A stretch of 10,811 nt of DNA from CALKCV01 sp964609515 (GCA_964609515.1 CAZSTZ010000236.1:1-10811), one strand, 5' to 3'; counted from the stretch's first letter, positions 1 to 7,189 are shown. Numbers and translations are program-made. Notes: generated from the letters alone by a model not told the origin.

Positions 1-11
1 TTTATTAGTAT

Positions 12-263
12 TTGAGCGTTTTAGATATAAAATTAACAATTTGTTACAAGTCTCCAGTTACTCTCCTTCCGGGTGCAATCTCTGAAATACTGGCTTCGGT
101 GGCCGACTCTTGTCGTCTTACTAAGGCCGATCGCTATGGATTGATGGCCGCTCTTCTCGAAGAGTATCTCCCAGAAGAAGAACGTAGAGCGATCGATAGA
201 TTGTTGCGTTCTCTGCGAAAAGGCAGGATTCAAGTAGTTGATGAGTTATCTGCAGTCATGTAG
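12..263 (+). CDS. Small conserved cyanobacterial hypothetical protein (83 aa)
   Basis: The frame opens after an in-frame stop at 6-8, so the gene is complete here. No ATG occurs before codon 45 (144), so the start must be the TTG at 12 or an internal alternative such as the GTG at 99. No ribosome binding site can be judged because only 11 bases lie upstream. The C-terminal half is rich in charged helix: the segment around residues 39-50 (ADRYGLMAALLEEYLP) and the following EEERRAIDRLLRSLRKGR look like a short all-helical domain, with no Cys pair, membrane segment or signal peptide. I recall similar 70-80 aa proteins of unknown function in many cyanobacteria, which supports the frame. HIP1-like GCGATCG bases and a strong terminator at 324-346 also support a real gene. 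Function is not known; a small regulatory or partner-binding protein is possible but unsupported. Confidence 0.7.
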   Translation: MSVLDIKLTICYKSPVTLLPGAISEILASVADSCRLTKADRYGLMAALLEEYLPEEERRAIDRLLRSLRKGRIQVVDELSAVM

Positions 264-323
264 AACTGGACATCCGAAAACTCGATCCAACTCATAGAAC
301 AAAGAACAAAAGCCTTTTTTATT

Positions 324-346
324 CCTGGGATTTCCCAGGTTTTTTT
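324..346 (+). terminator. Intrinsic terminator of the small hypothetical gene
   Basis: CCTGGG (324-329) pairs with CCCAGG (334-339), with an extra A-T pair possible at the loop, and is followed directly by seven T (340-346). It lies 60 bases after the stop at 263. On the other strand the bases after the hairpin are A-rich, so it acts for + strand transcription. It separates this gene from the convergent redoxin gene. Confidence 0.85.
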
Positions 347-356
347 CTTAATTCTT

Positions 357-902
357 TTACACTAATTCCCGAACTACTGCCAATAAAGTTTTTACGCTGG
401 CATTAGGTTCTAGAAAAGAAAACAAATGTTTGTACTTGAGCTTTCCTTCTCGATCTACCACAAACTGAGCGGGTAAAGGTGCCCCTAAAGCTTGACCTAC
501 TTCATAACCTCTAAATACATGACAGCTAGGATCGCTCAACAACGGCATTTTTAAATGTAAATCTTTAACTACTATTTGGCTTTGCCGTTCGTCGGTACTT
601 GTCAGCAGCAATAGTTCTATTCCTCTTTTTTGAAATTCTTCGTAGTTTTTATTTAAAGCAATAATATGAGGAAAACAGAACGGGCAATATTGTTTTTCAG
701 TAAAAATGCGAGTAAAACATAAGATTACCGGACTTACTCCTCGATAATCCGATAATTTGACTACTTTACCATTGGTAATATCTGGTAATTGAAAGTTGGG
801 AATTTTTCGATTTAGACGAAAAGTGTTTGTAGCTGGAATTGGTAAAAAATTATCGAAAAAGCGCCGATTGAATAAACCGCTAAAGTCTGTGGATGTCAGC
901 AT
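357..902 (-). CDS. AhpC/TSA-family redoxin (peroxiredoxin-like), CxxC type
   Basis: This predicted 181-aa thioredoxin-fold protein is of the AhpC/TSA/redoxin class. Residues 33-55 carry the usual entry strand (KIPNFQLPDITNGKVVKLSDYRG), and the active-site region is EKQYCPFCFPHI with Cys73 and Cys76 as a CxxC pair. Later come LLLLTSTDE and QFVVDREGK, matching the second half of the fold. The CPFC pair suggests a thiol oxidoreductase or atypical peroxidase rather than a classical 2-Cys Prx; substrate and reductant are unknown. No signal peptide is evident, so it is probably cytosolic. I chose the ATG at 900-902. An upstream ATG at 944 would add 14 residues, but it lies inside a 33-bp direct repeat (932-964, second copy 971-1003) and so is probably repeat-derived. 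Neither start has a clear Shine-Dalgarno. It does not obviously share a transcript with the 2-Cys Prx, since a hairpin and 400 bases of repeats intervene. Confidence 0.85.
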   Translation of the reverse strand: MLTSTDFSGLFNRRFFDNFLPIPATNTFRLNRKIPNFQLPDITNGKVVKLSDYRGVSPVILCFTRIFTEKQYCPFCFPHIIALNKNYEEFQKRGIELLLLTSTDERQSQIVVKDLHLKMPLLSDPSCHVFRGYEVGQALGAPLPAQFVVDREGKLKYKHLFSFLEPNASVKTLLAVVRELV

Positions 903-931
903 TTTTTTCGCTTTGTTTAGAGGTTTTAACT

Positions 932-1003
932 GGGAGCATCCCATATTTGTAAAAAGACCAAAAAGTTAACGGGAGCATCCCATATTTGTAAAAAGACCAA
1001 AAA
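932..1003. repeat. Two direct copies of a 33-bp repeat with a GGGAGCATCCC core
   Basis: Copies at 932-964 and 971-1003 are identical over 33 bases, period 39. Each starts with GGGAGCATCCC, a 4-bp hairpin (GGGA/TCCC), and ends in A-rich sequence. A related GGGATGCATCC occurs at 1111-1121. The first copy overlaps the possible extended N-terminus of the redoxin gene. No protein is encoded. Confidence 0.85.
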
Positions 1004-1006
1004 ATC

Positions 1007-1220
1007 AACTATCTTTGTCAGTTGTTAGTGGTTAGTTGTTAATTGCTCAACTAACAACTGACAACTAACCACTAACAAAAATCATCTAATTCTTGGCTTT
1101 CTTCAAAATTGGGATGCATCCAAGTTAACTATCTTTGTCAGTTGTCAGTTGTTAGTTGTTAATTGCTCAACTAACACCAAGAAAAAACTAACAAAAAGCA
1201 TCTAATTCTTGGCTTTCTTC
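1007..1220. repeat. Duplicated block (about 95 bp) built on inverted TTGTTAG heptamers
   Basis: Block A (1007-1104) and block B (1127-1220) share both flanks and most of the middle; B is four bases shorter and its right heptamers have decayed. In A, nine heptamers run from 1016 to 1078 (TGTCAGT, TGTTAGT, GGTTAGT and so on, then CTAACAA, CTGACAA, CTAACCA, CTAACAA). Bases 1022-1039 pair perfectly with 1061-1078, an 18-bp stem with a 21-base loop. Both blocks end with the same tail, which finishes GGCTTTCTTC. These are typical cyanobacterial STRRs, here arranged as a cruciform. The rest of 945-1354 shows no gene. Confidence 0.8.
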
Positions 1221-1258
1221 TTGCATTGCAGCGTACCCTTTTAACTTGTTTTAAATTA

Positions 1259-1305
1259 AACTCCAACACTATGACTTATCTGTTTGAGTGCATAGTGTTG
1301 GAGTT
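1259..1305 (-). terminator. 15-bp hairpin downstream of the 2-Cys peroxiredoxin gene
   Basis: AACTCCAACACTATG (1259-1273) pairs perfectly with CATAGTGTTGGAGTT (1291-1305) around a 17-base loop. It lies 49 bases past the peroxiredoxin stop. In that direction it is followed by TAATTTAAAAC, a moderate U-rich tail; on the other strand it is followed by GAATTTTT, so it may work both ways. The only gene reading directly into it is the peroxiredoxin. Confidence 0.65.
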
Positions 1306-1354
1306 GAATTTTTACCGAAATTACGATTTGTTTCGGTTATCTGGCCCGCTTTAA

Positions 1355-1951
1355 TTAGACAGCGGCAAAGAATTCTTTGGACTTCACCGGATCGGGATTC
1401 ATGGTTTTGTCCCCAGGCTTCCAGCCGGCAGGGCACACTTCATCGGGGTGGGCCTGGACGTACTGGATCGCTTGCAGGGTGCGCAAGGTTTCATCCACGT
1501 TGCGGCCAAAGGCCAGGTTGTTAATAGTTGCGTGTTGGATGATTCCTTCTTTGTCTATTATAAATAGACCTCGCAGAGCGATGCCTGCCTCTGGATCGAG
1601 GACGTTGTAGGCCGCGCTAATTTCTTTTTTGATGTCGGAAACTAAGGGATAGTTCAGATCCCCAACACCCCCTGACTTGCGATCTGTTTGAATCCATGCT
1701 AAGTGGGAGAATTCGCTGTCCACTGAAACTCCTAATACTTCGGTGTTGAGGGACTCAAATTCTTTATAGCGATCGCTAAAGGCCGTAATTTCTGTGGGGC
1801 ACACAAAGGTAAAATCTAAGGGGTAGAAGAATACGACCACATATTTGCCCCGATAATTGGACAGTTTGACGGTCTCGAATTCTTGATCTACTACGGCTGT
1901 TGCCGTGAAATCGGGAGCGGATAAACCAACTCTGAGAGTTTCTTCTGCCAT
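1355..1951 (-). CDS. Typical 2-Cys peroxiredoxin (thioredoxin peroxidase), 198 aa
   Basis: It reduces hydrogen peroxide and alkyl hydroperoxides using thioredoxin-type donors in the cytosol. The peroxidatic site is DFTFVCPTE with Cys51; the resolving Cys173 lies in EVCPAGWKPGD near the C-terminus, and the length is normal for the AhpC/Prx1 class. A GGVG motif (94-97), linked in the family to sensitivity to overoxidation, is present, but the C-terminus ends EFFAAV and lacks a clear YF motif, so sensitivity cannot be settled by eye. The start is the ATG at 1949-1951, preceded by GGAGG 11 bases upstream. The frame stays open to 2044, but that extension covers the promoter. A PerR/Fur-like palindrome sits just upstream of a -10 candidate, suggesting peroxide-controlled expression. 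Cyanobacterial equivalents are called prxA or tpx; I leave the symbol blank because names vary. The identification is secure. Confidence 0.97.
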   Translation of the reverse strand: MAEETLRVGLSAPDFTATAVVDQEFETVKLSNYRGKYVVVFFYPLDFTFVCPTEITAFSDRYKEFESLNTEVLGVSVDSEFSHLAWIQTDRKSGGVGDLNYPLVSDIKKEISAAYNVLDPEAGIALRGLFIIDKEGIIQHATINNLAFGRNVDETLRTLQAIQYVQAHPDEVCPAGWKPGDKTMNPDPVKSKEFFAAV

Positions 1952-2011
1952 AATCTTCTTTTCCTCCACTACTGGGTTAAGGTATCTGATTTTACGATTT
2001 GTTAAAAATAT

Positions 2012-2040
2012 ATCATACTCGTAATGATTACAACTACTTA
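2012..2040 (-). promoter_or_regulatory. Promoter of the 2-Cys Prx with a PerR/Fur-like operator
   Basis: Read on the minus strand, TATGAT (2012-2017) is a good -10 element; the -35 region (about 2035-2040, TAAGTA) is weak. Between them, 2019-2033 reads TCGTAATGATTACAA on the + strand, with an exact core palindrome GTAATGATTAC (2021-2031). Against the PerR box consensus TTATAATNATTATAA as I recall it, 11 of 14 defined positions match. The site would cover the -35/-10 spacer, as expected for a repressor. The functional assignment is inference from sequence and gene identity. Confidence 0.55.
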
Positions 2041-2113
2041 ACAAACAAAATTTGAGGATGGCCTAGATATGGCCCAAGCTTGTTTGAAGATTTGGCCAGT
2101 TATGAGTCTGCCA

Positions 2114-2146
2114 AGAAACCCGGTTTTTTGAAAAAACCGGGTTTCT
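2114..2146. repeat. Palindromic element, copy 1 (16-bp arms)
   Basis: AGAAACCCGGTTTTTT (2114-2129) and its exact reverse complement (2131-2146) flank a single G. It starts 22 bases past the stop of the minus-strand creatininase gene. Two further full copies (4541-4573, 7539-7572) and a truncated one (7474-7488) occur in this window. It could fold as a strong transcript-end hairpin, although this copy has no T-run beyond it. The remaining bases of 1952-2168 show no gene. Confidence 0.85.
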
Positions 2147-2168
2147 GAAGGGCGTCCGTCGCTTATTG

Positions 2169-2972
2169 CTAACTCAACCCCGGTTGCTGGAACTCATAGA
2201 CATCGCGAATGACCTCAACCCAACTCTCGGTCAAAGATTCCCGAATGCGATCGCCTTTTTCCTGAGTGGCCACCGTAGCATCCCCCAACACCCCGCTGCG
2301 AGTCAACTCTTTTGTCAACCAAGCAAAAGGTAACTTACCCTCCATACTCAACATACTATTTTCTGGCAACCCCCGGGGATACTCTTTAACTGCCTTTTCC
2401 ATTCTCACGGTCTCTGGCAGAATTGAAAGCATCACGCTAGTTTCGGCATCCCCGGCATGAATGCCCAATTCCAACTCTTGGGGGGTTAGCAACTCGGGGG
2501 CAACATTAGGTACCCGCCAGACAAAAAACGGGAACATCAATAAATCCTCATATTTCTGGTGAAGGTCTCGCGCCACAATTTCCATAATTTGCGGTTGTCC
2601 TCCGTGACCGTTCAACAATACTAACTTGCGAAAACCAGCCCGATAGATACTCTCTGCCATTTCCGTCAATATCGATATTAAAGTCTGTGCGGTTAGAGTG
2701 ACGGTACCTGGAAAGTGCCAATGTTCGTTAGACTTACCATAACAAAGGGTAGGCAAAGCATAAGCGGGTATGCGGCGGTCTAGTTTTGCCAGGGCATCTC
2801 CGGTAACTGCGGTGACGATCGCTGCATCTACAATTAAAGGCAAATGGGGGCCGTGTTGTTCGATCGCTCCTATAGGTTGAATAATGACGACGTTTTCTTT
2901 ATTAGACATTTCCTGGATTTCCGTCCAGGTGAGATAGGGAAAAAATCTTTCTGGTGGGATAAAATTGTGCAT
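2169..2972 (-). CDS. Creatininase-family metal-dependent amidohydrolase (267 aa)
   Basis: Family members are metal-dependent hydrolases of cyclic or linear amides; the group includes creatininase, FAPy deformylases and the mycofactocin maturation peptidase MftE, so the substrate cannot be read from the family. The metal-binding signature PIGAIEQHGPHLPLIVDA gives Glu38, His40 and Asp49. It is followed by SNEHWHFPGT (80-89), NGHGG (120-124, His122) and HAGDAETS (171-178, His171/Glu176), so the expected ligand positions are all filled. Length is normal and there is no signal peptide. The ATG at 2970-2972 is directly preceded by a heptamer repeat rather than a Shine-Dalgarno. The FAD oxidoreductase gene ends only 14 bases upstream, so the two are probably cotranscribed and act in one unknown oxidation plus amide-hydrolysis route. 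The family call is secure; the reaction is not. Confidence 0.93.
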   Translation of the reverse strand: MHNFIPPERFFPYLTWTEIQEMSNKENVVIIQPIGAIEQHGPHLPLIVDAAIVTAVTGDALAKLDRRIPAYALPTLCYGKSNEHWHFPGTVTLTAQTLISILTEMAESIYRAGFRKLVLLNGHGGQPQIMEIVARDLHQKYEDLLMFPFFVWRVPNVAPELLTPQELELGIHAGDAETSVMLSILPETVRMEKAVKEYPRGLPENSMLSMEGKLPFAWLTKELTRSGVLGDATVATQEKGDRIRESLTESWVEVIRDVYEFQQPGLS

Positions 2973-3007
2973 TAGATTGTCAATTTTTAATTGCTAATTG
3001 TCAATTG
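2973..3007 (-). repeat. Five heptamers spanning the oxidoreductase stop and the amidohydrolase start
   Basis: On the + strand the heptamers are TAGATTG, TCAATTT, TTAATTG, CTAATTG and TCAATTG. On the sense (minus) strand they run directly into the amidohydrolase ATG. The oxidoreductase stop codon (2987-2989) lies inside the array, so its last residues (LTISN) are repeat-encoded. This STRR therefore forms the gene junction. Confidence 0.75.
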
Positions 3008-4363
3008 TTGTTGCTCGAAATATCCTCTCATTTTACCAGGATTTAATAACCCATAAGGATCTACCTTTTTCTTAAATTCAACTTGTTCGATATCGATGAT
3101 TTTCATGCCTCCATCTTCTAAGATATAAGTATGAGGATTAAAAATAACCGCCCCCCGTTCTTCGTGGTAGCGAATAATCTCGTTTATCCGTTCTTCGCTG
3201 CGATAGCGGACTATTTGCAAAGCTGCTGGAACCGCTTTTCCGTGACTTTTTACAAATTCTAAATGCATCATCATTTCCTCGTCAAAATGACGATATAAAT
3301 GTTCCAACAATTCCAGTTTTGGGTCGTTGGGAAACAAGGTTTGTAAATAGGTTAAAGATTGGTCGGCGCTGCGGGCGTGTAATGTGGTATGATTCCAGGT
3401 AAATTCATAAAGCGCTACTCCTTTATTAGCATCTTCAGCGCTTTTTTGATAGCTAATCTCCCCGCCATATTGTTTTACCAATTCTTGAAAAGGTTCTAGA
3501 GAAGTTTCGGACACCATTAATAAAGCGCTGTGTTTTCCTTCTGGAATGTAACTGCGAAGGGCGGCAAAATATTGAGGTATGGGCCAGGCGCAAATACAGA
3601 TTGATTTTTTGATAATACCATCGGCATTTGCCAATTCTTGACCGAATTTGGCGGCGGTCATAAAGTCATTAAAATTGACGATTAATTCCGACCAAGGATA
3701 GACCGGACCTAGAGGTATTTCTAATTGGGTAATAATGCCGTTAGTGCCGTAGGCGTGATTGACTTTTTGTACGTCATCGCCGCGTAATTCTATTACTTGG
3801 GGTTCGTCTTCCATAGTTACGACTCGGAGGGCGTGGAGGTTGCCGCGATCGCGCAATTGTCCGTAAATAATCGAACCAATTCCGACGCTACCCCCACCAA
3901 TAAATCCGCCAATAGTTGCAGTTCGATAAGTAGAAGGAAACATTCTTAATTCCCAGCCAATTTCTCGCGCTTCTTTATCGAAAGCTGACATTTTTACCCC
4001 CGGTTCGACGCAGGCCAAACCAGGTTTTATCCAGGGAATTTTATTCATTTTAGTAGTATCGAGAATGACACCGCCGTTTAAAGGAATGCATTGTCCGTAG
4101 TTGCCAGTTCCCGCCCCGCGAACTGTTAAAGGTGTTTTATATTTGACGCAAGTTTTAGCAATTTTTAAAACTTCTGCTTCGGTGGTAGGGCGTACTACTA
4201 AATTACCTCGTTTGTCTTCTAATAAGGGTTGTAAAACCGGGCTAAAATGATAGTAATCTAGGGATAATTTAGTTAGTCGTTCGGCATCTTTGATAATTTC
4301 TATGTCGGCTAATTCTGAGGAAATAGCTTCCCAATTGATTTGTTGATTTATTGTTGAAGTCAT
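2987..4363 (-). CDS. FAD-binding oxidoreductase, GlcD-like (VAO/PCMH family), 458 aa
   Basis: This is a flavoprotein of the vanillyl-alcohol-oxidase/GlcD group, which oxidises hydroxy acids or alcohols and passes electrons to oxygen or a carrier. The N-terminal FAD domain shows VVRPTTEAEVLKIAK (56-70), the pyrophosphate loop TVRGAGTGNYG (80-90), VEPGVKMSAFDKEA (119-132) and a glycine-rich GGFIGGGSVGIGS (152-164). The C-terminal end carries GLLNPGKMRGYF (438-449), the NPGK signature of the family cap domain. No iron-sulfur cysteine motifs are present, so it is not a GlcD-GlcF type fusion, and no signal peptide or membrane segment is seen. I see no clear ribosome binding site before the ATG at 4361-4363. 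It is the first gene of a probable two-gene unit with the creatininase-family hydrolase 14 bases downstream. Substrate unknown. Confidence 0.93.
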   Translation of the reverse strand: MTSTINQQINWEAISSELADIEIIKDAERLTKLSLDYYHFSPVLQPLLEDKRGNLVVRPTTEAEVLKIAKTCVKYKTPLTVRGAGTGNYGQCIPLNGGVILDTTKMNKIPWIKPGLACVEPGVKMSAFDKEAREIGWELRMFPSTYRTATIGGFIGGGSVGIGSIIYGQLRDRGNLHALRVVTMEDEPQVIELRGDDVQKVNHAYGTNGIITQLEIPLGPVYPWSELIVNFNDFMTAAKFGQELANADGIIKKSICICAWPIPQYFAALRSYIPEGKHSALLMVSETSLEPFQELVKQYGGEISYQKSAEDANKGVALYEFTWNHTTLHARSADQSLTYLQTLFPNDPKLELLEHLYRHFDEEMMMHLEFVKSHGKAVPAALQIVRYRSEERINEIIRYHEERGAVIFNPHTYILEDGGMKIIDIEQVEFKKKVDPYGLLNPGKMRGYFEQQQLTISN

Positions 4364-4385
4364 TTTTGAAGAACACCAATAATTT

Positions 4386-4418
4386 AATGCTAATTGCTAA
4401 TGGCTAATTGCTAATCGC
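4386..4418 (-). repeat. AATTGCT heptamer STRR upstream of the FAD oxidoreductase
   Basis: Heptamers AATTGCT, AATGGCT and AATTGCT (4392-4412), flanked by degenerate copies, lie 23-55 bases before the oxidoreductase ATG. The sense strand reads AGCAATT-type units, the same kind as in the array at the downstream junction. Bases 4439-4457 hold a 7-bp hairpin (AATCCGA/TCGGATT) of uncertain role. Nothing else is evident in 4364-4540. Confidence 0.65.
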
Positions 4419-4540
4419 AAGTTACAAAAACGGCGAACAATCCGAAATTATCGGATTTTCTGGGAATTTGTGGTGGATTCAAACATAAGCCACACAAGAA
4501 TTTTAGATTTTTTCAGCAAGCCCTAGTTAAAGGGCATCTC

Positions 4541-4573
4541 AGAAACCCGGTTTTTTTGAAAAACCGGGTTTCT
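4541..4573. repeat. Palindromic element, copy 2
   Basis: AGAAACCCGGTTTTT (4541-4555) and its reverse complement (4559-4573) surround TTG. It begins 13 bases past the stop of the C39-like peptidase gene, read in that gene's direction. Its position after a minus-strand gene end matches copies 1 and 3. Confidence 0.85.
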
Positions 4574-4586
4574 AGGCATCCCCGTT

Positions 4587-7104
4587 CTACCTACGAATAA
4601 AATGAGCCCAGACGTTACCATCGGGACCGNNNNNNNNNNNNNNNNNNNNNNNNNNNNNNNNNNNNNNNNNNNNNNNNNNNNNNNNNNNNNNNNNNNNNNN
4701 NNNNNNNNNNNNNNNNNNNNNNNNNNNNNCCGTAAGCGCGAATTAATGCCGATAAAACGCTGTGGTCTGTTTGGGAACCCTGACCGTAATTGCGGAAACA
4801 CCACTCCAATAACTCGTCTTCCAACTGACCGCCCCAGCGCGATCGCTCCCCATAATAATACATAATCATCGCAATGCTAGTCACGTTGCAAGTTGACCAA
4901 TAAAAGCGGGGGTTGTCTAATTGAGAAAAATAGGGAACGCTTAACTCCACCACATCGGGAATAGGATCGAAAACTTGACCGCCTCGCTGGAAGAGAACAT
5001 CCGCCGCCCGCAGATAACCCGTATTGCCAAAACCGGGGAACTCCTCGCTCATGGATACCTTAACGTGACTGCCTTCGATCGCGTAACTGGTAACTCCATA
5101 AACCCGACCCAAGGGCAAGCGAACCTTTTGAGAATCGCTCAACTCCCAATCGTTAACGGGTTCTTTTTTCAAAAAGGTACTTTCGCGAATGGTAGCTGTT
5201 ATCGCATTGGGATTGTAAAGAATCTCTTTATCAAACTTCTTAATTTTAACGTGAAGCCAGTAAACATAGCCGACGTTACCCAAACCGGGAATAGACTCGG
5301 CGAGAGTCACCCGAAAATGACCCCGAGTGCAAGCATAACCGGTAATGTTATAATTTTCTCCCAACAGGAGTTCCACTTTTTCATTATCTGAAAGGGTCGA
5401 AGAATCGTCCGGTCTGGCTTTAATAAAAGTTTTCTGAACCACCAACATCTTAGCGCTGATATTGGTATCGGGAACCTCGGCGAAATCGAAAATTAAAGGT
5501 TTAGAGCCCTTGCTGATTTCTACATGGGGTTCGTAAAAATAGCCAAAATTACCAAAAGGAGCGATCGCCTCATCTAACAATACCTTAAGATGGGCGCCAA
5601 CCAAACCATACTTCCGCGTCTTAACAGTCGTACCCGCAGCCACCATAAACTTTTGTTGTTCGTTAAGAGTTCTGCTATCCGCCGGCGACACTTTAAACAA
5701 AGTCTCCTTAAGCACTTTCAGCGTCAAATCTTCTCCGGGCATCAAGTCGTCGGTGGTGACGTTGATATTAATTACCTTGCTCTCGACGGTATTGCCTTTA
5801 CTATCCGTTACTTTTAAGCGCAACCAGCGAGGGCCGGTCAGATAAAAACCATTAGTTAAATTCGCCTCCCAAGTACCGGCAGCGCGTTCGACCTCCAGAA
5901 CCAAAGGATACTTATCCTCAGCTATCAAAGTAACGTTGCTGCCGCTAGCGGGATTAAACCTGCCCCGAAGAACTACCGGTTGCCTTACTAGAATCTCTTC
6001 GGGTCCTTCATAAATTAACTCGCTAACAGTAGTTAAAGATTGACTGTTAGCGAGCAGTTGCACGAAATCGGGATACATATAACCCCGGTTGCCAAAAGAA
6101 GGCAAATTTTCCGTGAGAGTAACTTTGAGGTGGCGGTCTTCGTAGGCGTAGCTAGATACTCCATAGATCTTGCTCGTCGGCAAAATTACCTTTTCTTCCG
6201 GTTTCAGGAAAGCTTCATCTATGGGCATCTTTTTCAAAACCGTGTTATTGAGGATGCGCAGAGCGGTGGTTGGTAGATTGAATTTGACCATCTGTCCGCG
6301 ATCGACAATTTCAACTTGTGCCGAAGGAACGTAACCGCTATCGCCAAATCCTAAAATAGGCTCGCTGAGGGAAACTCGGGAGCGATCGCTTATTGATGCA
6401 TAACCGCGAATTTGGTAAGTTTCCCCTGCGCCTAACTCCGCTTGTTCGTCCGGGCGCTGCAAGAGATTATCTTGCGGTTGGAGAGTAATATTAGTTTTTT
6501 CTTTCACCCACAAAAGTTGAGTACCAGGGGGCGTTGGCGGTAAGTCCGCAGAATTAAAGTAGAGAATTTTTGCCCCTTTGGTCAATTGTACTTGTTGGCT
6601 GTGGAAATAGCCATACTTGCCGATAGGTGCAATGACATCCCCTAGCTCCACTTGGATAAAATCATCTATAATAGCATAATTGTTAACTCTATAAATCTTT
6701 CCTTTGGGCACTAAGACCTTTTCTTCCGCAGTCAAATTATCGGGAGCGATCGCCTTTTCTTGAAACAAAGTATCTGCCAGGGCCGTTAAAATTAACGAGG
6801 GCTGAGTTGTACCCGCTGCGGTGCTAACTTGAAAATTAATTATCTCTCGTTCCAAGATTCTACCCTTGGCATCCGTCGCCGACAGTAGGAACCAGCGAGA
6901 ATTGCCCGCCGTATTAAAACCTCCATTGAGGATAACGTGCCAAAGTCCCCTCTGGGGGTTGTGGGTAACGCCCAAAGGATATTTACCTTCCGCCACTAAA
7001 GAAACGGTTTTAACTTGTTCGGGGTCGTAGCTGCCCGAGATAGTTGTCGGTTGCAGTAGCAAAAATTCTCTGGGACCGAAATAGGTAACGAGTTTGGTTG
7101 TCAT
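4587..7104 (-). CDS. Modular protein: (Ig-like + 3 SH3-like) x2, then C39-like cysteine peptidase; interrupted by a gap
   Basis: From the ATG at 7102-7104, 791 residues are readable before the gap at 4630-4729. Ig-like units at about 3-95 and 359-450 align well (GP.E...QP...G...P, LVAEGKYPL/LIAEDKYPL, SRWFLLSATDAKG/PRWLRLKVTDSKG). Each is followed by three repeats of about 70-80 residues at 104-174, 197-268, 282-351 and 461-531, 553-623, 635-705. Their pattern is EKV.LP.G..Y.V..YA...KV.L.E...FGN.GY.Y...V, resembling SH3-like binding modules. From about 719 a Peptidase_C39_2-type domain starts: VPYFSQLDNP, then STCNVTS with probable catalytic Cys739. The His/Asp half falls in the gap. Past the gap, another frame gives GPDGNVWAHFIRR and a stop at 4587-4589, a plausible C-terminus, so the gap size is not 100. 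No signal peptide is visible. Role probably wall- or surface-polymer binding with peptidase or amidase activity (inference). Confidence 0.85.
4630..4729. other. Assembly gap (100 N) inside the peptidase domain
   Basis: Exactly 100 N, a conventional placeholder. The flanking coding frames do not agree across it. The missing part should carry the catalytic His and Asp of the C39-like domain; by family size, perhaps 60-80 residues are absent. Confidence 0.95.
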
Positions 7105-7109
7105 AGTTT

Positions 7110-7158
7110 GGGAATGGGGAATTGGGAATGGGGAATTGGGAATGGGGAATTGGGAATG
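7110..7158 (-). repeat. Seven GGGAATG/GGGAATT heptamers directly before the C39-peptidase start
   Basis: GGGAATG and GGGAATT alternate seven times (14-bp double unit). On the sense (minus) strand they read CATTCCC/AATTCCC and end five bases (AAACT) before the ATG at 7104. No Shine-Dalgarno lies between. The same repeat in the same orientation precedes cobQ and the ferredoxin gene. Confidence 0.9.
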
Positions 7159-7189
7159 GGTTAACTGTCCATTTTTAGTCCGCAATGGC

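Noticed and set aside
924..1220. Insertion sequence or MITE with terminal inverted repeats
   Set aside because: No transposase, no consistent terminal inverted repeats or target duplication could be seen; heptamer STRR growth explains the pattern better.
1288..1610. Plus-strand open frames over the 2-Cys peroxiredoxin
   Set aside because: Antisense shadows of a strongly recognised gene; composition is Arg/Pro-rich and without family features.
1952..2044. 31-residue N-terminal extension of the 2-Cys peroxiredoxin
   Set aside because: It covers the promoter and PerR-like site; the internal ATG at 1951 has GGAGG and gives the normal family length.
4439..4457. AATCCGA/TCGGATT hairpin as a terminator or attenuator
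   Set aside because: Seven-bp stem with only a short T-run and no clear gene feeding into it; too weak to list alone.
4523..4865. Open frames on both strands through the gap at 4630-4729
   Set aside because: They depend on N bases and palindrome sequence and lie over the peptidase coding region.
4975..6276. Several plus-strand open frames (for example 4975-5391 and 6040-6276)
   Set aside because: They are antisense shadows of the peptidase gene with no domain pattern of their own.
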